Shown here: positions 46,504-57,585 of the stretch, piece by piece | How the letters are laid out: each line of letters opens with the position of its first letter | How positions within the stretch are numbered: the first letter of the stretch is position 1 | Source: Neobacillus sp. PS3-34 | GTDB taxonomy: Bacteria > Bacillota > Bacilli > Bacillales > Cytobacillaceae | Length of the DNA: 64,000 nt | Direction of reading: 5' to 3' | Assembly: GCF_030915465.1 (NCBI RefSeq) | Contig: NZ_CP133267.1 | Coordinates: 4,763,001 to 4,827,000 of the forward strand | The notes under the pieces: model-generated | The model's input: only the letters and a program-made list of their open reading frames with translations | What the model was told of the DNA's origin: nothing | Database searches by the model: none | Made by a program: the position numbers and the translations under genes

Positions 46504-46938
46504 TCATTTCACAGTAACTTTACCTTGAACTTCAATTTTAACATCTGCTTTTTTCAATATATTTCCTACATCGCACCCTTTATCTGCTGCTTCTATCGCT
46601 CTTTGTGCAGATTGAATTTGTTCTTCTGGAGCGCCAGCAGATAAAACGATGTGAGGATAATGGATAATTTTAAACTCATTATCAGATATACTTGCCTCAG
46701 AGTTCACTGTAAGTTCCGCCACAGGAAGTTTTCTGCTTTCAAGCACAAATGTTAGTGTTGCTGCATAACAAGTTGTTACAGAAGCAACGAGAACCTCTTT
46801 TGGATTTGCTCCGTTACCACTACCACCTAATGATGTTGGAATAGCGATTTTTGTATCCAGATACTCCGCTTTAAGGGTTCCATTCCCTGTTACCCCACCA
46901 TCCCAAATAGCATTCACTTTTATTTTCATATCAGCCAT
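46504..46938 (-). CDS. OsmC/Ohr-family peroxidase-like protein
   Basis: A 144-residue protein with the OsmC pattern: IPTSLGGSGNGANPKEVLVA (about 31-50), a first cysteine in VASVTTCYAATLTF, and a second in AADKGCDVGNIL near residue 125. These two cysteines form the catalytic pair that reduces organic hydroperoxides. ATG 46938 is used because it follows AAGGAGTG; an upstream in-frame start has none. A TetR-like palindrome lies about 130 bases upstream. It is one of the intact genes in an otherwise decayed cluster. Confidence 0.88.
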   Translation of the reverse strand: MADMKIKVNAIWDGGVTGNGTLKAEYLDTKIAIPTSLGGSGNGANPKEVLVASVTTCYAATLTFVLESRKLPVAELTVNSEASISDNEFKIIHYPHIVLSAGAPEEQIQSAQRAIEAADKGCDVGNILKKADVKIEVQGKVTVK

Positions 46939-47067
46939 AATTAACACTCCTTCAAATAAATTAACTGCATAAATATCTTGCCTATTCTCGTACATTTTTA
47001 CTCTATGGTTATCGCAAACACTTCGTTAAAAAACAAGAAGAACATTTTTTACATTTTAATTAGTACC

Positions 47068-47079
47068 TACCGTTCGGTA
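47068..47079. promoter_or_regulatory. candidate TetR-type operator
   Basis: TACCGTTCGGTA, a perfect palindrome with the A-C-C-G...C-G-G-T core that is typical of TetR/AcrR operators, placed about 130 bases before the osmC start. No tetR gene is present in the window, so the regulator would be elsewhere or lost. Confidence 0.5.
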
Positions 47080-47497
47080 CGAGTGGGTGTTTAACACACT
47101 CTATAAAAAGTTGGCAAGTAAACAGGTTATATTTCTTAAAAACCTTGCAATGTTAACAAATCACATAGTTGATATTGACCGAAATTTGAATGTTTTCTGA
47201 ATCTTTAATCCTAACTTTCATCCCATGATCATTTTTTCTATGTTGTTAATGATTTTTTCACAAAAATTAGAGCTAAGAGCTGAGTGTATAATATGGAAAA
47301 AAACTCAAAAAATAAGAGTGACATTGTACATAATTACAATAATTTAGGGTTATTTGGTGAAAAGTTACTTCAACTATTGGCTGGTTTGCTGAATAAGTAA
47401 AAATCCTCCCTATCCATTCAGGACTTTTGATCAGACTTTCAAAATTATCGAACTTTACTTCAAAGCCAAAAGGTTCCTATATTCCCAAAGAAATCTA
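47080..47497. other. gap upstream of osmC
   Basis: No gene was found. An 82-codon plus-strand frame at 47427-47675 is antisense to the thioredoxin fragment and is taken as chance. Confidence 0.4.
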
Positions 47498-47716
47498 TTA
47501 TAGTTTGTTTAAGAATTCTTTCACTGCTTCTGCAGTTTTGGCGTTCGCACTATGCAAATGCGCAAGCTTTTCACCGTTTTTAAAAACTAATAAAGGTGGA
47601 ATTCCCATAACACTTTGTTTATCGGAAATTTCTGAAAACTCATCGCGGTCAATTTTAAACCATTGTTTGTCCTGATGCTCTTCATACCCTACCCATTCAC
47701 CCCCTCCAGATATAAA
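47498..47716 (-). pseudogene. thioredoxin-family protein, C-terminal fragment
   Basis: Reads KIDRDEFSEISDKQSVMGIP, then PLLVFKNGEKLAHLHSANAK and TAEAVKEFLNKL, with the cis-proline (GIPPLLVF) and last helix of a thioredoxin fold. The N-terminal part, including any WCGPC motif, is absent; the frame begins at the edge of an inverted repeat (47718-47759). Dead fragment. Confidence 0.7.
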
Positions 47717-47717
47717 T

Positions 47718-47759
47718 AAAACCTTGATTTTTCTCTTAACATAGAAAAATCAAGGTTTT
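47718..47759. terminator. long inverted repeat / bidirectional terminator
   Basis: Seventeen-base perfect arms starting AAAACCTTG around an eight-base loop. It sits where the thioredoxin gene is cut off, so it ends transcription from the SDR side or marks the deletion point. Confidence 0.55.
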
Positions 47760-47887
47760 CACTTTCAGATAGATCCCTAATTATATAATATCTGAGCGAT
47801 GTCGGCAGTACTCTGGTAAGACCTCTTTAGAACAGAAGAGCATTTACCACCCTTTATTTGCAACAAAAACTGGAACGCTCCCTCAAT

Positions 47888-48355
47888 TTACACTGAACGA
47901 ATGGTAATTTCATTGACATTCATATATTCAGGTTGGGTAATTGCATAGACAACAGCCTTTGCAATATCAACTGCATCATGTATTTTACGATCATTCCAGT
48001 CGTAATTGTTGTTCAAGTCTGTATCTACCATCCCTGGTGATATATTCGTTATTCTTACACCTGTTTTGGCAAGTTCCTTTTCTAATCCCATGGAAATAGC
48101 CCGAACAGCGTACTTTGTAGCACTATAGACGGTACTTGTTTTTGAAACTTCAAGTCCAGCAACCGAAGCAATATTAATAATATGGCCTGTTGAGCGGCTC
48201 AGCATAGATGGCAATACAGCATGAATGCCATAAAGCACACCTTTAATATTTACATCAATCGTTTGCTCCCTCCACGGCTATTTCCTTAGCAATAGTAGCC
48301 CCTATTCCAGTGCTGGACCAGTGATGATCACTGTTTTTCCTTGTAGTCTGTTCAT
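47888..48355 (-). pseudogene. short-chain dehydrogenase/reductase (SDR), internally deleted
   Basis: From ATG 48355 the frame starts MNRLQGKTVIITG, as in classical SDRs, but the cofactor loop TGxxxGIG is broken (P-A-L-E then stop; [14 protein letters not shown] follows in another frame). About 70 codons are then missing, and the sequence resumes [20 protein letters not shown] with the active site YSATK ([10 protein letters not shown]) and PGMVDTDL. The C-terminal half is open from 48238 but has no cofactor-binding start. Not functional. Confidence 0.8.
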
Positions 48356-48385
48356 GACAATTTCCTCCTTTAAATCTTAACTTTT

Positions 48386-49366
48386 TCATTTAATAAATTG
48401 TTCTGCGATTAGTCGATATGATTGATGCTTATCCTTTGATGAATAAGTGATAGTTACAATCATGATTTCATCTGCTAATACATGAGATTGAATTTCTAAT
48501 ATTTTACTTTTCACCTCATTAGGAGTACCTATAATCATTTTCTTTTTTATTCTTTCAATAGACTTTTGATTACGGAGATTTAATAGAATTTTTTTCGCCT
48601 CATCAACAGAAGGAACTCCTTTGTTTCCTTCCATACTCTCATTTTGTAGTTTCCAAACAATTGAACTTAAAGCAATTTCTTCTGCTTTTTGAGTAGTTTC
48701 TGCACATATTACTGATAAAGCCATAATGACGTATGGTTTTTGTCCTTTTTTTCTTGGTTGAAATGACTGACGATATTGTTGGACGATTTCTGCTCCGTTT
48801 TCATCACTCATAAATTGTCCGAAACTATAGGCTAAACCGTTTTCCGCCGCAAAATTTCCACTTTTTCTACTTGTACCTAACATCCATAGATCAGGACTAA
48901 TTTGAGGTAACGGAGAAGCCTCTAATACGGTCCCTTCATTATCTATGTATTTAATTAATTCATTTACTAAATCAGGCATTTTATAGACATGTTGCAAATA
49001 GTTATCCGATAATGCATTTGATGCTTCAGCAGGACCACCCGGTGCCCTTCCAATCCCTACATCAATTCGATTAGGAAATAGAGTGGATAACATGTGATAG
49101 GTTTCTGCTACTTTATACGGCTTATAGTATGGCAATAAAACTGCTCCAGAGCCAATTCGTATATTTTTTGTATTTGCCCCAATATACCCTAACATTACCT
49201 CGGGCGCGGAGCATGCAAGCCCTGGCATTGCATGATGTTCAGCAATCCAATAACGTGAATATCCTAATGTCTCCCCTATGCGTGCGAGATTCATTGATTC
49301 CTGTAATGCTTCATTTGCCGTTTGATTAGTTGAAATGGGAGACTGATCTAAAATGCTTAATTTCAT
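48386..49366 (-). CDS. LLM-class flavin-dependent oxidoreductase
   Basis: A 326-residue luciferase-like monooxygenase of the YwcH/YtmO subgroup: starts LSILDQSPIS, then RYWIAEHHAMPGLACSAPEV, IRIGSGAVLLPYYKPYKVAE and RIDVGIGRAPGG, all family hallmarks, and WMLGTSRKSGNFAAENGLAY for flavin binding. Such enzymes use reduced FMN to oxidise small compounds; the substrate is unknown. It is intact, between a broken SDR and the YkvR-like gene in the redox cluster. Start ATG 49366 with a weak GGGGA site. Confidence 0.9.
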   Translation of the reverse strand: MKLSILDQSPISTNQTANEALQESMNLARIGETLGYSRYWIAEHHAMPGLACSAPEVMLGYIGANTKNIRIGSGAVLLPYYKPYKVAETYHMLSTLFPNRIDVGIGRAPGGPAEASNALSDNYLQHVYKMPDLVNELIKYIDNEGTVLEASPLPQISPDLWMLGTSRKSGNFAAENGLAYSFGQFMSDENGAEIVQQYRQSFQPRKKGQKPYVIMALSVICAETTQKAEEIALSSIVWKLQNESMEGNKGVPSVDEAKKILLNLRNQKSIERIKKKMIIGTPNEVKSKILEIQSHVLADEIMIVTITYSSKDKHQSYRLIAEQFIK

Positions 49367-49388
49367 AAGATGAAAATCCCCTTTTCTA

Positions 49389-49670
49389 TTATTCCGCTTC
49401 TTTCAAAGTCAGTTTATATTCACCAATTTGCCCTTTTCCGTATAGATTCGTAATTGATGTTGAATATTCTTGAATCGTTCCGCGGAACTCAAGATGTCTC
49501 TCGGGTACGATTACATCAAATGTTCCTTTGTAAAGTAACGTTGCTATGTCATGGTAGTCGTCACTTGTAACATTAAAAGTTAACGATATCTGAGTTTTAC
49601 CTTCTATCTTTTTTTCATCATATTGTGTGATTTTAATTTTAGTATCATTTAGTTGGATTTCTGTAACCAT
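49389..49670 (-). CDS. DUF3219 protein (YkvR-like)
   Basis: A 93-residue beta-rich protein with the YkvR pattern: IQLNDTKIKI, LTFNVTSDDYHDIATLLYKG, then VPERHLEFRGTIQEYSTSIT and NLYGKGQIGEYKL. YkvR of B. subtilis has no known function. ATG 49670 follows GAAAGGGA; an upstream in-frame start at 49703 is less likely. It lies 22 bases upstream of the luciferase-like gene and may share its transcript. Intact. Confidence 0.8.
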   Translation of the reverse strand: MVTEIQLNDTKIKITQYDEKKIEGKTQISLTFNVTSDDYHDIATLLYKGTFDVIVPERHLEFRGTIQEYSTSITNLYGKGQIGEYKLTLKEAE

Positions 49671-49769
49671 TTCATCATCGTCCCTTTCTAAAAAATAACA
49701 CATTCCTTATACATTTAACGTACTCTAACATAGAAATGACGCCGTACGATATGATTTTTCTAGAATATC

Positions 49770-49800
49770 GTGACGAACGTAAACTTTCTACGTTCGTCAC
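49770..49800. repeat. inverted repeat upstream of the DUF3219/LLM operon
   Basis: Twelve-base perfect arms, GTGACGAACGTA and its complement, with a seven-base loop. No T-tract on either strand, so it may be an operator rather than a terminator. Confidence 0.5.
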
Positions 49801-49899
49801 AACCATGTAAAAAGTTAATCAACCGTTAATACTCCCGTTAGCTGTATTTTCAAGAATGTAACCAACTTACTTGTGACCCGCGCTTTTATTGAATTTGGT

Positions 49900-50673
<774 letters not shown>

Positions 50674-50684
50674 CTAGCTCTAAA

Positions 50685-52153
50685 TCATGTACCGCAAAAT
50701 GTGCGATAAGGGCGATTTGATGGCTCAGGCGTTGTACAGTATTCATCTTGTTCAGGAAGATAAGCGTATGGTTTTGAAAGAACTTCAAGAAGCTTCTCCA
50801 TCACACTATAGTTTCCCTGTTCTACGGCAGCTTCCAGTGCGGCCTCTACTCGGTGGTTCCTAGGGATGATTGCAGGATTGCTGTTTCGCATCAACTGGTG
50901 GGAGGATTCTGTCGATTCCTCCTGCCTTTCTTGTCTCGCCTTCCACTTTTCATACCATTGAGTAAATTCCTCTTTACCGAACAATGCCGTATCCTCCGGT
51001 TTAGCCATCGTTAAGGCACGGAAGGTATTCGTATAGTCCGCACCATGTTTTTGCATCAAACTAAGGAGTTCTTCAATAAGGGAATCATCCTCTGTTTCTT
51101 CGTTAAAAATCCCCAGTTTTGCTCTCATTCCCGCGAGCCAGTGACGACGATACAGCTCCATATAACCTGAAATTTCATGCTGGGCTATTTTGACAGCCTC
51201 CTCCTGATTATCATGCAGGAGGGGCAATAGGGTTTCAGCAAATCTAGAGAGATTCCACCCTCCAATATTCGGCTGATTGCCATAGGCATAGCGGCCTGAA
51301 CATCAATGGAACTGAACACCGTTGCCGGATCATAGGCATCCATAAAAGCACACGGGCCATAATCGATGGTTTCTCCACTTATGGTCATATTGTCGGTGTT
51401 CATCACCCCGTGAATAAAGCCAACCAGCTGCCATTTGGCAATCAGGGCTGCCTGTCGCTTGATCACTTTTTGAAGCAATGAACGATATCGATTTTCATCG
51501 TGTTTAATGTCTGGATAATGGCGCTTAATTGTATAGTCAGCCAACGTCCGAAGGTCTTCCTCAGTGCCCGCTCCTGCTGCGAATTGAAAGGTTCCAACAC
51601 GGATGTGGCTGGCAGCTACGCGGGTTAAAATGGCACCGGGCAGTTCGGTTTCGCGGAAAACTGGCTCACCAGTTGTCACCACAGCCAGACTGCGGGTAGT
51701 AGGAATACCAAGCGCATACATGGCTTCACTAATGATGTATTCGCGCAGCATCGGTCCAAGTGCCGCCCGGCCATCCCCACCTCGGGAGTATCTCGTTCTG
51801 CCTGAGCCCTTGAGCTGGATATCAAACCGTTCACCTGTCGGGGTGATCTGTTCGCCAAGCAGCAAAGCACGCCCGTCCCCTAACATGTTTAAATGTCCGA
51901 ATTGATGCCCGGCATATGCTTGAGCAATAGGCACAGCGCCTTCTGGAATCCAGTTGCCTGCAAATACTTCGGCGCCAGCTTTGCTTTGAAGAGCCTCGGC
52001 GTTCAACCCCAGGTTTTCCGCCACCGGTTTATTTAAAATGATTAACTCTGGTGACTGTACAGGGTTCGTGTTCTGACTGGTGAAAAATAGCTCTGGTAAA
52101 CGGGCATAGCTATTGTCTAAGTTCCATCCAGATTCTTTAATTTCTTTTGCCAT
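50685..52153 (-). pseudogene. selO: protein adenylyltransferase SelO (YdiU), frameshifted
   Basis: SelO transfers AMP to proteins. The first frame (ATG 52153, behind AAGGAGAT) contains [60 protein letters not shown] and [12 protein letters not shown], all family hallmarks including the N-x-D metal site. It shifts out of frame after SSIDVQ; the second frame gives [33 protein letters not shown] and the family's end YRTFCGT. One G appears lost in CAGGCC near 51275. As given, the product lacks the C-terminal third. The old yellow enzyme remnant begins about 12 bases later. Confidence 0.85.
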
Positions 52154-52228
52154 CGTATCTCCTTCCCTTCTTTTGTCTTTGTATTTTTTATAACTTGGAC
52201 TCATTTTTATGTACTTTTTTAATTTCAA

Positions 52229-52685
52229 CTTAATGCATCACTTTTTAATGTCGGCTTCTTCCAATTTATTATACCCTTTCCTCAAATAGATGGCGCTCTT
52301 TTAGCTTGTACTGTCTTCTAAAATAAAAAAGCGCATCTCCATATTTCTTTGGTGAGTTCAGTTGTAGGATGGTGCAACATTCAGAAATCTACCATTAGTG
52401 CTTCATAAAGGAAGCGACAGTCTGTGCTGCACCGTGTTGGATGTAATAAGACTATTGGATGGGCAATTAAACACCCGTTTCGCGACCTACTTTTCCCACC
52501 CATACCAGTATTGACGGCATATTGACCTTTTCATTTTCTGCCGTGCAGCGTTGATGTTGCGCTGATGAATGGACAAAGAGGAAATTTTTTAAATTGTTTA
52601 ATATTTTTAATTACAACAATATCCTGTTGAGTCTATAATTAAATAATAAACTAAACACAATCAATTATTTCGGACGGTGGCTATT
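52229..52685. other. gap between selO and the sensor kinase
   Basis: No coding frame was recognised on either strand. A good TATAAT-like hexamer and T-rich stretches lie close to the kinase start, but no promoter or hairpin stands out. Confidence 0.4.
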
Positions 52686-53926
52686 GTGGAATTGGCTAAA
52701 GATTTATTTTTTAATCTTTCACTAATCATACTTTTATTATTTATTTTTAATCTTTGGTCTGAACGATACAATAGGGATCCCATACCTCGTGTTCTATGTA
52801 TTATAGGCCTTTTCTTGCTGTCTTGGTATGCATATACTTCTCCACGGAAGTATATGGAGTTATGATCGATTTAAGACAAATCCCTATTATTTTAGGTGGG
52901 CTTTACTATGGTTATGGACCGTTTTTAGTTGTCTCATCTTTACTACTTAGAGGACTATTTTATGGGTTTGACAGCAATTTTTGGATAATATCGCCACTCT
53001 ATGGCGCTTTAAGCATTTTTTTGTGGCTTGCTCATCCTTGGTTCCTAAAACAAAGTCCAAGAAAACGTATACTCGTCTGTCTATCAACTGTTTCTATAAT
53101 GAGCGCTTCCGTCTTTGGTGGCTTTTTGATTTCGGGTCACTCATTAACCGAGCTTAAAGTTGTTGGTATCACATTCATGATTCAATTTATAGGAATTTGT
53201 ATGCTTTCTTATTTGTTAGAGGAAATAAAACAAAATGATTTTTTTCGCGAGCAGATGGTGAAAGCACAAAAAGTGGAATTAGCCAGTCATATGAGCGCGG
53301 CTATTTCCCATGAAGTAAGAAATCCCTTAACTGCTGTACAAGGTTTTTTACAGCTTGCTTCAGAGGATCCAGAGATTCAGGCGACAACAAGGAGATATAT
53401 CAATACCGCCATAAGTGAATTAAATGCGGCTGAGCATGTTATTAGAGATTACTTAACATTTGCACAACCCTCTTTACAAACAGTAGAAAAATTTCTCGTG
53501 AATGAGGAACTTAACCAAATCATTAAAACATTGCAGCCAATGGCTAACATGAATTCAGTAGAAATTATTACTGTAAACACTGAATTCGGCTATATTTCAG
53601 GAGACCGGAACCGGTTCCGACAGTGTTTCCTCAACATTTTGAAAAATTGTATTGAGGCAATGCCTGATGGGGGGACGCTTAAACTCCACCCATATGTTAA
53701 GAGTAATGAAATAAATATTAGTGTATCTGATACGGGTATTGGGATGACATCTGACCAAGTGAAGCGCTTAGGCGAACCGTATTACTCAACCAAGGGTAAA
53801 AAGGGAACCGGTCTTGGGCTAATGGTTTCTTTTAGTATTATCCAAGAGATGAAAGGCACAGTAAAAATCAATAGTAAAATTGGTATAGGAACAGAGTTTT
53901 TAGTCACATTCCCTGCCCTTTCTTAG
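52686..53926 (+). pseudogene. KinB-like sporulation sensor histidine kinase, split near its N-terminus
   Basis: The first frame (GTG 52686) has a membrane start, LFFNLSLIILLLFIFNL, then LCIIGLFLLSWYAY. The second continues FSTEVYGVMIDLRQIPIILG and GLYYGYGPFLVV, a 5TM-LYT-type sensor, then the H-box AAISHEVRNPLTAVQGFLQL, N-box FLNILKNCIEAMPDGG, G1 VSDTGIGM and G2 GKGTGLGL-like GTGLGLMVSFSII. All catalytic boxes are intact. A one-base indel near 52840 separates the two. The second frame could still be made from 52796 with only part of the membrane domain. Sporulation kinases of this type phosphorylate Spo0F. Confidence 0.8.
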
Positions 53927-54086
53927 GAAAATCTAAGGGAAAGGAAGTTATGTTAAAAAAAATGCTCACGAAAGCTTAGTACTTCTTTATTTATTTACTT
54001 TAATTAAAACGGTCATATGTTTCTCATTAAATAATATTAATAAAGACTACATAAAATAAGTCCATTATTAATGAGGAGAGCATCTG

Positions 54087-54881
54087 ATGAAAAATATATT
54101 GTTCTTTACGATTCTTTTATTAATTAGTTTGTTTTCTTATCAAACAACTACATATGCCTCCACTAATAGTCGGGAGGCATATGAAAAAACCGGGCGTGTT
54201 ATTTGGGAAGTTAATACAAACGAAAAATTAGTTGCTCTTACTTTTGATGATGGACCACATCCTGTTTTTACTCCTCAAATACTTGAAATATTAGCTAAAT
54301 ATGATGCTAAGGCCACCTTTTTTGTAGCTGGTAATAAAGTAATTCGTTTTCCTGATATTTTAAAACAGGAAGTAAAAGAAGGACACGAAATTGCTAATCA
54401 CACTTACCATCATATTTATAATAATATTACGTCAGCAAAACTATCATCAGAAATAAAAGAAACAGATAAAATTATACATAGGATCACTGGTTTTACACCG
54501 TCCCTCTATCGTCCCGTAGGAGGCCATTATAATGATTTAATTATAAATACCGCAATAAAAAACGGAAAAGAAGTCGTATTATGGAATCAAGATACCCGTG
54601 ATTGGTCGGATCCTCCTGTAAGTCAAATGCGTAACTATATAACAAAAGGAGTAAAGCCGGGCAGTATCATTCTATTTCATGATTGGCATGGAAGTGAATA
54701 TTCTCAGACTTGTCAAACAGTTAAAGCCTTGGATAACATTTTGGACTTTTTATATAAAAACGGGTATAAATGTATAACTGTATCTGAAATGCTCTACCGC
54801 TCGTCACAAAAAATTCCAGACTTTTTTAAAATTTATCCTAAAAAGAAAGATAAAACGTCTCATATTGATTTAATGTTATAA
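54087..54881 (+). CDS. polysaccharide deacetylase (NodB domain), secreted
   Basis: A 264-residue secreted enzyme with a signal peptide (NILFFTILLLISLFSYQTTT). The NodB motifs are present: TFDDGPHP with D54-D55, the metal histidines H105 and H109 in NHTYHH, and RPVGGHYN (about 142-149). Family members remove N-acetyl groups from peptidoglycan or chitin-like polymers, for example in spore cortex or vegetative wall. GAGGAG precedes ATG 54087. It lies downstream of the kinase gene but has a 160-base gap and is probably a separate unit. Intact. Confidence 0.9.
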   Translation: MKNILFFTILLLISLFSYQTTTYASTNSREAYEKTGRVIWEVNTNEKLVALTFDDGPHPVFTPQILEILAKYDAKATFFVAGNKVIRFPDILKQEVKEGHEIANHTYHHIYNNITSAKLSSEIKETDKIIHRITGFTPSLYRPVGGHYNDLIINTAIKNGKEVVLWNQDTRDWSDPPVSQMRNYITKGVKPGSIILFHDWHGSEYSQTCQTVKALDNILDFLYKNGYKCITVSEMLYRSSQKIPDFFKIYPKKKDKTSHIDLML

Positions 54882-54906
54882 ATGAGATTTTCCGCAGAAG
54901 GGATGA

Positions 54907-56214
54907 TTACCTATAATCCTCAAACCTGCCAAACTCCTTCTGAATACCCAGCTTCACTGTCCCAATCGGTCCATTTCGCTGCTTTGCGACGATAATCTCG
55001 ACGATGTCTTTTTCTTCAACGTCCCTTTGATAATAATCATCCCGGTAAAGGAATGAAATAACATCGGCATCCTGCTCAATCTGTCCGCTTTCACGCAGAT
55101 CTGATAACATCGGCCGTTTATCCTGCCTGCTCTCTACACCCCTGCTCAGCTGCGAAAGTGCCATAACGACAATATTCATTTCCCTTGCCATAAGTTTAAG
55201 AGCTCGGTTGATTTCACTAATTTCAATTTGGCGGTTCGATTGGTATTTATTTTCACCTGGAATCAACTGAAGGTAATCGATGATGACAAGGATTCTTTTA
55301 TCATCTCCGTACTCTCTCTTCACTTTTCTTACCTTGGACCAAATATAGTTAATATTCATTCCCACGCGGTCAAAAATATGTAATTGGCTGTTCGAGATCT
55401 TCCCCATCGCATGTGAGAGACGGCTCCAATCGTCTTTTACAAAAAATTGCTTCGGGTTTCTCATTTTAACTGAGCTGATTTCGCCAATTGTGCTCGCAGC
55501 TCTTTTCAGCAATTGTTTTACGGGCATTTCCAGTGAGAAAAATAGGCAAATGTCCTTTTCCGCTGCGTTCAGGGCAATATTTAATGCGAATGCTGTCTTT
55601 CCCATACTTGGACGTGCACCGACAATGACGAAATCGAATTTTTGGAATCCGCCTGTCAGGTTATCCATCCCTTGAAATCCAGTTGGAATCCCTAACAGCT
55701 CCTCCTTTTCCTTTTCACAATCAAAATATAACTCTATTAATGACAGCTTAATATCGCCGAGATGGTCCTCGTGATTGGTATCCTCTATTTCCATTAATCG
55801 GGAAATGCCTTCCCTCAATGTTTGATTGATATCATCGGTTTTGGCATTTTCTATCAGTATCTTTGCGGCTTCGATCGCTTGTCTTTTTTTCGCATACTCT
55901 TTGACGATTCCCTGGTAGTAGTGAAAATTTGCGGTAGTAGGAACACTCCCCGCCAGCTTGGTAATATAGGAGATGCCGCCGATGTCTTCCAGGTTATTGG
56001 CACCAATCTGTTCCACGACCGAAATAACATCGATTGGCTTCCCTTTTTCATCCAGCTCTTTCATGGCAGCGAGGAGCTTCCGCAATTTTCTCGAGAAAAG
56101 CTGATCAGGAGTGATGGTGCAATCCTTGATTAGTCCATCCTCCAAAAACAGGGCGCCAACTGCTGCTTGCTCCGCCTCTGTATTTACAAGCCTTGGATCG
56201 AACATTGATTTCAC
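54907..56214 (-). CDS. replicative DNA helicase, DnaB family (phage type)
   Basis: A 435-residue DnaB helicase: N-terminal domain with EAEQAAVGALFLE, Walker A GARPSMGKTAFALN (about 196-209), Walker B VIIDYLQLI, ALSQLSRGVESRQDKRPMLS and a DADVISFLYRDDYY region typical of DnaB. It unwinds DNA ahead of the polymerase. Its ATG overlaps the stop of the helicase-loader gene by four bases, so it is the last gene of a phage-style replication operon (DnaD-like, loader, helicase). No phage genes follow. Intact. Confidence 0.92.
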   Translation of the reverse strand: MKSMFDPRLVNTEAEQAAVGALFLEDGLIKDCTITPDQLFSRKLRKLLAAMKELDEKGKPIDVISVVEQIGANNLEDIGGISYITKLAGSVPTTANFHYYQGIVKEYAKKRQAIEAAKILIENAKTDDINQTLREGISRLMEIEDTNHEDHLGDIKLSLIELYFDCEKEKEELLGIPTGFQGMDNLTGGFQKFDFVIVGARPSMGKTAFALNIALNAAEKDICLFFSLEMPVKQLLKRAASTIGEISSVKMRNPKQFFVKDDWSRLSHAMGKISNSQLHIFDRVGMNINYIWSKVRKVKREYGDDKRILVIIDYLQLIPGENKYQSNRQIEISEINRALKLMAREMNIVVMALSQLSRGVESRQDKRPMLSDLRESGQIEQDADVISFLYRDDYYQRDVEEKDIVEIIVAKQRNGPIGTVKLGIQKEFGRFEDYR

Positions 56215-56546
56215 CGCCTCCGTATTCCCAGGATTTCTCTCATCTTTGCCAACTCCTGCTGGACAACTTCCTCTTTTGCCGGTTTCACATGCCGCGATAG
56301 AAAAGCCATGGTCTCCATGACATTCGGGATATCCCTGGATGAAGCTGTTTTTTTTCTGATAAGATCCGAAACCTTTGGCGGCACCGGTGATACCTTGGCA
56401 AAAGCAACAAGATTCTGTTTTAGTTCTTCAAAGGAGGATTTCTTTAATGCCTCGTACCAGGCATTAATCTTGCGCTGGTCAGGAGAGAAGCAGTCATAAT
56501 ACTCATCAATTAGCGACATGAGCTCAAATACCTCGTCCTTAGTCAT
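56211..56546 (-). CDS. replicative helicase loader, G39P-like
   Basis: A 111-residue protein resembling SPP1 G39P: MTKDEVFELMSLIDEYYDCF, then AWYEALKKSSFEELKQNL and VSPVPPKVSDLIRKK, with a charged C-terminal tail. Such proteins bind the DnaB-type helicase and hand it to the origin complex. It overlaps the helicase start by four bases and lies 140 bases downstream of the DnaD-like gene. Intact. Confidence 0.8.
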   Translation of the reverse strand: MTKDEVFELMSLIDEYYDCFSPDQRKINAWYEALKKSSFEELKQNLVAFAKVSPVPPKVSDLIRKKTASSRDIPNVMETMAFLSRHVKPAKEEVVQQELAKMREILGIRRR

Positions 56547-56685
56547 TTAGATCGAAATCCTCCTTTCTCCACTTTCTATTGCCGACTTTTTGATTTAAAT
56601 ACGATTCAAACTTGTTCCCAAACAGTGTCTGGCCTTAGGAATTTACTCCATTTTGGGTCCCGCCATTCATCCGACTTCAGGTCAA

Positions 56686-57291
56686 TCACTTGCTTAAAGT
56701 CCCTAACTGTAAATCCTTCTCTCCATCTGGCCGAATCAGCTCCTGCGTCTTGTTCGAACTGTACCGATAGTTTGTTTGGGTTTTCAGATTTAAGTAATCA
56801 ATGATTTCAGCAAACGGTATATGTTCTTTTGTGGTAGTCTTTGAAGTAATCTCTGTAGTAATCTCTGGTATTGGTGGTACAATTGTTGTTTCCTCCAGTG
56901 ACAATTCCTGTTGTGAGGACGGCTCAAGAATGTGAGTCGAAACCTCCGTCACTATCATCGATGTTTCTTCCATTTCCGCAAGCTTTATATAATCAATCGT
57001 ATACCATTTGGTTTTATCGATTTTAGACCGATTCCAGTTGGCTGAGATTAAGTAACCTTTCTGTTCCAGTGAAAGGATCGTTTTTCTAATCGTATTTTCA
57101 TGCCAAAACGGCATTTGCATTTGCCAATCCTTATACGTGTTATAAATCCATTTCCTCCCTTCAATCACATGCTTGCTGGACTCTAACCAATAATGCATTT
57201 GCTGCAACACCACTGCTTCATTTAATCCAATTTTGATTGCGAGCGATGGAAGAACGATTAAGGGATGTTCATTGATTAATAAATTGGTCAT
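56686..57291 (-). CDS. DnaD-like replisome organiser (201 aa)
   Basis: A phage-type replication initiation protein. Residues 1-110 form a winged-helix domain (LLINEHPLIVLPSLAIKIGL, EAVVLQQMHYWLESSKHVIE) very similar to that of the protein at 40149-40589. A serine/threonine-rich linker follows and then a piece of a C-terminal domain (FAEIIDYLNLKTQTNYRYSS ... NKTQELIRPDG), where normal family members have a longer DnaD-like tail. The last 10 residues (KDLQLGTLSK) look abnormal, so the end may be changed by a frameshift. Operon with the loader and helicase. Confidence 0.8.
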   Translation of the reverse strand: MTNLLINEHPLIVLPSLAIKIGLNEAVVLQQMHYWLESSKHVIEGRKWIYNTYKDWQMQMPFWHENTIRKTILSLEQKGYLISANWNRSKIDKTKWYTIDYIKLAEMEETSMIVTEVSTHILEPSSQQELSLEETTIVPPIPEITTEITSKTTTKEHIPFAEIIDYLNLKTQTNYRYSSNKTQELIRPDGEKDLQLGTLSK

Positions 57292-57425
57292 TGGAACTCT
57301 CCTGTCTTTTTTAAAATCAAATCCTTCACCCTTTATATATAAAGAAGTGACGAAAAAGGACAGTCGATACCTAAAAAAATATCATCGATAGACAAACTGG
57401 TGGCCGAAGAGGATTTTTCTTCACA

Positions 57426-57457
57426 CAAAAAGCCACCCTTTTTATGTAGGGTGGCTT
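57426..57457 (-). terminator. terminator upstream of the replication operon
   Basis: AAGCCACCC/GGGTGGCTT, nine-base perfect stem with T-tract on the minus strand. Confidence 0.7.
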
Positions 57458-57585
57458 ATGGTAGCTTTACATTCTATTTCATATTGGCTCGTTTTTTTTG
57501 AAAGGCTATAGAATAAATTCTAAATTTTAGTAGCATCAACTCTTTTTTATTTTATTTCAGTGAACAGACCCCTGAATATTGCCCC

